Source of the DNA: Clostridia bacterium
GTDB taxonomy: Bacteria > Bacillota > Clostridia > TANB77 > UBA1234
Assembly: GCA_900765095.1 (NCBI GenBank)
Contig: CAAFRB010000023.1
Coordinates: 1 to 7,926 of the forward strand
DNA: 7,926 nt
Direction: 5' to 3'
The position numbers and the translations under genes are program-made. Positions within the stretch are counted from its first letter, which is position 1; the number at the start of each line of letters is the position of its first letter. The notes under the pieces are model-generated. The model saw only the letters and a list, made by a program, of their open reading frames with translations. It did no database searches and had not been told where the DNA came from. Shown piece after piece: positions 5,889-7,926 of this stretch.

Positions 5889-5919
5889 ATGCAGGGCGGT
5901 AAGCCCTGCATTTTTTTCT
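5889..5919 (+). terminator. Very strong intrinsic terminator of the exported-protein gene
   Basis: ATGCAGGGC at 5889-5897 pairs perfectly with GCCCTGCAT at 5903-5911 around loop GGTAA. A run of T (5911-5917) and CTC follow. It starts 4 bases after the stop codon. Its GC-rich stem matches the GC-rich gene and may have arrived with it. Confidence 0.93.
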
Positions 5920-5980
5920 CTTTATACAATAGAAAAGTAACAAATCCGTGACCTTTTATATATTAATTTTCTTTCAAGTA

Positions 5981-5989
5981 TGTTACAAT
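5981..5989 (+). promoter_or_regulatory. Possible extended -10 promoter for the traX-like gene
   Basis: TGTTACAAT is an extended -10 with a good TACAAT hexamer. No convincing -35 lies 16-18 bases upstream (the sequence there is around TATTAA). Transcription would begin near 5996 and give a leader of about 50 nt. Because a strong terminator lies just upstream, the gene needs its own promoter, and this is the best candidate I see. Confidence 0.4.
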
Positions 5990-6048
5990 TCAATCGTAAT
6001 AAATCTATATTGAAGTTGTCGTGTTTTTCGATAAAAGGAGTGAATTGC

Positions 6049-6792
6049 ATGTCGAAAAGGTTGAATTCTAATCACCTCAAGATGATAGCCATAGTTGCGA
6101 TGACTATAGACCATGTAGCTGATTTGATTTCTCCATTGGTTTCGAATGTGTATTTGACAACGTTTCTTCATGTGATTGGAAGGCTTACGGCACCGATAAT
6201 GTTTTTCTTTATTTGTGAAGGGTTCTTTTATACAAGAAATTTGAAAAAGTATATTGCTAGGATGTTTTTATTTGCAGTTGTATCTCATTTTGCTTATTGT
6301 TTTGCTTTTGGAATAAATTATATACCATTCAGCACAGGCAATATCTTTAATCAAACCAGCATAATGTGGTCACTTGCATTTTCAATTGTTGCACTGCATG
6401 TTGCTAATAAGTCTAACTTCAAGAAATGGCAACAAGTTTTAATAATCCTTTTGATTTGTGCTATCACATTTTGTGCTGATTGGAGCTGTATTGCTGTTAT
6501 GGCAATATTGTCGATGTATTCTAACAGAGGCAACTTGAAAAAACAATTTTTAGGAATGTATTTTTGGATTGCAATTTACGGAGTCATTTCATATTTGTTT
6601 GTTGACAAACTGTACGGAATTGTGACTTTTGCGACGTTGCTAGTGTATCCTTTCTTGGATTGCTATAATGGCAAAAAAGGTGATACTAGGTGGTTAAAAT
6701 GGTTCTTCTATGTGTATTATCCTTTGCATCTTTTGATAATTGGTATTTTACGAATTATTATGTATGGTAATGTTCCGTTACTATTTAATTGA
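6049..6792 (+). CDS. TraX-family integral membrane protein
   Basis: TraX of F-like plasmids is associated with N-acetylation of pilin. Chromosomal relatives in Firmicutes are common and are thought to be membrane acyltransferase-like proteins of unknown substrate. The 247-residue product is almost entirely hydrophobic, with roughly eight membrane segments. Family features are LKMIAIVAMTIDHV at residues 10-23 (Asp21, His22), GRLTAPIMFFFICEGF at 44-59, ADW at 143-145, and YYPLHLLII near the end with His227. The start is ATG 6049, preceded by AAAAGGAG at 6033-6040. The frame is also open from an upstream codon at 5980, but that adds residues overlapping the probable promoter. No pilin or conjugation gene is near, so a conjugative role is unlikely here. 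A strong terminator follows directly, so it is a single-gene unit. The family is fairly secure; the reaction is unknown. Confidence 0.88.
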   Translation: MSKRLNSNHLKMIAIVAMTIDHVADLISPLVSNVYLTTFLHVIGRLTAPIMFFFICEGFFYTRNLKKYIARMFLFAVVSHFAYCFAFGINYIPFSTGNIFNQTSIMWSLAFSIVALHVANKSNFKKWQQVLIILLICAITFCADWSCIAVMAILSMYSNRGNLKKQFLGMYFWIAIYGVISYLFVDKLYGIVTFATLLVYPFLDCYNGKKGDTRWLKWFFYVYYPLHLLIIGILRIIMYGNVPLLFN

Positions 6793-6814
6793 ATATTATT
6801 AATAATTAATTTAA

Positions 6815-6862
6815 TCCCGCATATTTAAGATAGTTTGTATCTTAACTTATGCGGGGTTTTTT
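6815..6862 (+). terminator. Two-part intrinsic terminator after the TraX-family gene
   Basis: The outer helix CCCGCATA 6816-6823 pairs with TATGCGGG 6848-6855, with T6815-G6856 as a possible added wobble pair. The inner helix TTAAGATA 6825-6832 pairs with TATCTTAA 6838-6845, with a 5-nt loop. TTTTTT at 6857-6862 follows. On the other strand the same stem directly follows the stop codon of the tspO remnant and may once have served both genes, although that side has a poor T tract. Confidence 0.92.
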
Positions 6863-7066
6863 CTATTTATTAAGCAAATATATACTAAAGTTTAAAATGC
6901 TTGCAAAAATTAGCCAAAGTATGTATGGAATTTGCAAGTATGCAGCTGTTTTGTTTATTTTGTAGAATTGAATAGTTATTAATATTACAAATGCAAGTAT
7001 AATTAAAATCCATATAAATGAGAATAAGTACCATTCTAAATTAAAAAAGAAATAATATTTTACCAA
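6863..7066 (-). pseudogene. 3' remnant of a tspO/MBR (tryptophan-rich sensory protein) gene
   Basis: The minus strand encodes about 67 residues whose last part, AAYLQIPYILWLIFASILN followed by FSIYLLNK, matches the C-terminal signature of TspO/MBR proteins (LLxPYxxWxxFAxxLNxxIxxLN). The segment before it, IWILIILAFVILITIQFYKI, fits the preceding membrane helix. TspO proteins are about 150-160 residues with five membrane helices and bind porphyrins or other ligands; only the last two helices remain. The frame stays open upstream to about 7121 but shows no TspO sequence, ATG or ribosome binding site, and the only nearby start is TTG at 7066. The gene therefore looks 5'-truncated and dead. Homology rests on the C-terminal motif alone. 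A short functional protein is possible but unlikely. Confidence 0.65.
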
Positions 7067-7228
7067 TTTTACATAAAATAAAGAATGTGATAAAGTACTA
7101 TTTCCGTAGCACTTTGCTGTAATTTAGCGTTTTTGCGGTTGCATGTCTTAAAAATTTTTTTAAATAGATAAATATGTATTTCCGTAGTATTATAGACAAA
7201 ATGTGCTTAAAACTTAGATTTATCAAGC
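7067..7228 (+). other. Non-coding gap between tspO remnant and next promoter, with a direct repeat
   Basis: No gene is visible on either strand. TATTTCCGTAG occurs twice in direct orientation, at 7099-7109 and 7177-7187, 78 bp apart. The first copy sits in an imperfect inverted repeat, AAAGTACTA (7092-7100) against TAGCACTTT (7107-7115), around a loop beginning TTTCCG. The missing 5' half of tspO would be expected here but is absent, so this is probably the deletion or insertion scar. Confidence 0.5.
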
Positions 7229-7257
7229 TTTACACGGGTTAAAAGCTATGCTATAAT
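7229..7257 (+). promoter_or_regulatory. Near-consensus SigA-type promoter of the cysteine-rich gene
   Basis: TTTACA at 7229-7234 (one mismatch to consensus), a 17-base spacer and TATAAT at 7252-7257, with extended -10 TG at 7249-7250. The start of transcription should be near 7264, leaving a leader of about 40 nt. The -10 core TGCTATAAT is identical to that of the promoter at 5223-5251. Confidence 0.82.
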
Positions 7258-7304
7258 ATAGTTAAAGTAAGATATTATGTCTACGCTTCGAGGAGGGGAT
7301 TGTC

Positions 7305-7926
7305 ATGAATAAAAAATTTTTTGTGATAATGATGTGTTGTAGTTTAGCAGTATTAATGTGTTGTTGTTTAAGTGTATATGGTGCTTTTAGTCTTAAGTGT
7401 CCATCTTGTGGAAGCACAAGAGTTAGGACTTATACTCAGAGTAGTGCCAATGGACACGTAGCGACTACAGTGTGTAATAAGTGTAATACTGTAGTTTTAA
7501 GAGGAAACGTAGTAGCACATAAGTGGAATACGTTGCATACGTGTACGGTCTGTGGTTATAGGGGCTCGCATAGATATTCTGCAAAGGTACTTAAGGAGGC
7601 TACTTGTACAAGTGAAGGAGTAAGAAAGTATACTTGTGAATGTGGAGCAGAATTTGAAGAAAAATTGGTTATGTTAAAACACGTATTTATTTATCAAAAT
7701 GGAACAAAGAATGAAAAAACTCATTTGTTGAATTGTAAAAATTGTACTGCGACGAGAAATGAAACACATAAAATGAGCAATAATAGATGTACAGTATGCG
7801 GATATGAAGAGGTTACAGTTCAAGTCTGCTCGCATGTATGGAAAGCTGCAACGTGCACAACGCCAAAGACATGTACGAAATGTGGAGAAACAGAAGGAGA
7901 AGCGTTAGGACATAGTTATAAATATA
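7305..7926 (+). CDS. Exported cysteine-rich protein with repeated CxxC pairs (3'-truncated by window)
   Basis: The frame is open from ATG 7305 to the window end (207 residues seen), with AGGAGGGG at 7291-7298. Residues 1-27 form a signal peptide (MNKKFF, hydrophobic core, likely cleavage near Gly26/Ala27) that itself holds five cysteines (11, 12, 19-21). The rest has recurrent paired cysteines: C32/C35 and C57/C60 (zinc-ribbon spacing), C80/C83, C101, C111/C113, C144/C147, C162/C165, C175, C184 and C190/C193, with histidines at 78, 126, 140, 155, 177 and 203. Two segments, ATCTSEGVRKYTCECG and ATCTTPKTCTKCGETEG, resemble short repeats I know from large surface proteins of gut Clostridia; this is family knowledge, not a search. 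Binding of a metal such as zinc by the cysteine pairs is an inference. It has its own promoter. Any C-terminal anchor or enzymatic domain lies beyond the window. Confidence 0.82.
   Translation, partial: MNKKFFVIMMCCSLAVLMCCCLSVYGAFSLKCPSCGSTRVRTYTQSSANGHVATTVCNKCNTVVLRGNVVAHKWNTLHTCTVCGYRGSHRYSAKVLKEATCTSEGVRKYTCECGAEFEEKLVMLKHVFIYQNGTKNEKTHLLNCKNCTATRNETHKMSNNRCTVCGYEEVTVQVCSHVWKAATCTTPKTCTKCGETEGEALGHSYKY

Noticed and set aside
5980..6048. Upstream extension of the TraX-family protein
   Set aside because: The extension overlaps the likely promoter and leader, lacks a ribosome binding site, and the ATG at 6049 follows AAAAGGAG at normal spacing.
1..7926. CRISPR array, tRNA or rRNA gene, insertion sequence
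   Set aside because: No regularly spaced repeats, no cloverleaf or rRNA-like sequence, and no transposase or long terminal inverted repeats were seen on reading both strands.

Overview
The window is low-GC, A-rich DNA with ATA/AGA/AAA-heavy codon use and strong AGGAGG-type ribosome binding sites. With the gene order infB-rbfA-nrnA-truB it points to a Firmicute, most likely a member of Clostridia, possibly gut-associated. The species cannot be named from the sequence.

Bases 1-4905 are a core, same-strand translation and RNA-modification cluster. It holds the 3' end of infB (initiation factor IF-2), rbfA (30S maturation factor), a DHH-family nanoRNase/pAp phosphatase (nrnA), truB (tRNA pseudouridine-55 synthase) and an RlmD/RumA-type 23S rRNA m5U methyltransferase. 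The infB-rbfA spacer is unusually long (237 bp) and carries several inverted repeats, one of which ends just before the rbfA ribosome binding site. RbfA has an extra acidic tail made of a 14-residue repeat. A perfect hairpin without a good T tract separates nrnA from truB. The cluster ends at a strong intrinsic terminator at 5017-5063.

Bases 4906-7926 are accessory in character and consist of short independent units. First comes a self-contained cassette: a perfect-consensus promoter at 5223-5251, a leader of about 140 nt with competing base-pairing options, an unrecognised exported 161-residue protein of clearly higher GC and different codon use, and a very strong terminator. A TraX-family membrane protein with its own terminator follows. 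On the minus strand is the 3' remnant of a tspO/MBR gene whose N-terminal half is missing. Last, a second near-consensus promoter drives an exported, cysteine-rich protein with repeated CxxC pairs that runs off the window.

The first half therefore makes and matures ribosomes and tRNA. The second half looks like a patch of acquisition and decay encoding cell-surface or secreted products. The best candidates for something undescribed are the foreign-looking exported-protein cassette with its structured leader and the cysteine-rich exported protein. No function is assigned to either.
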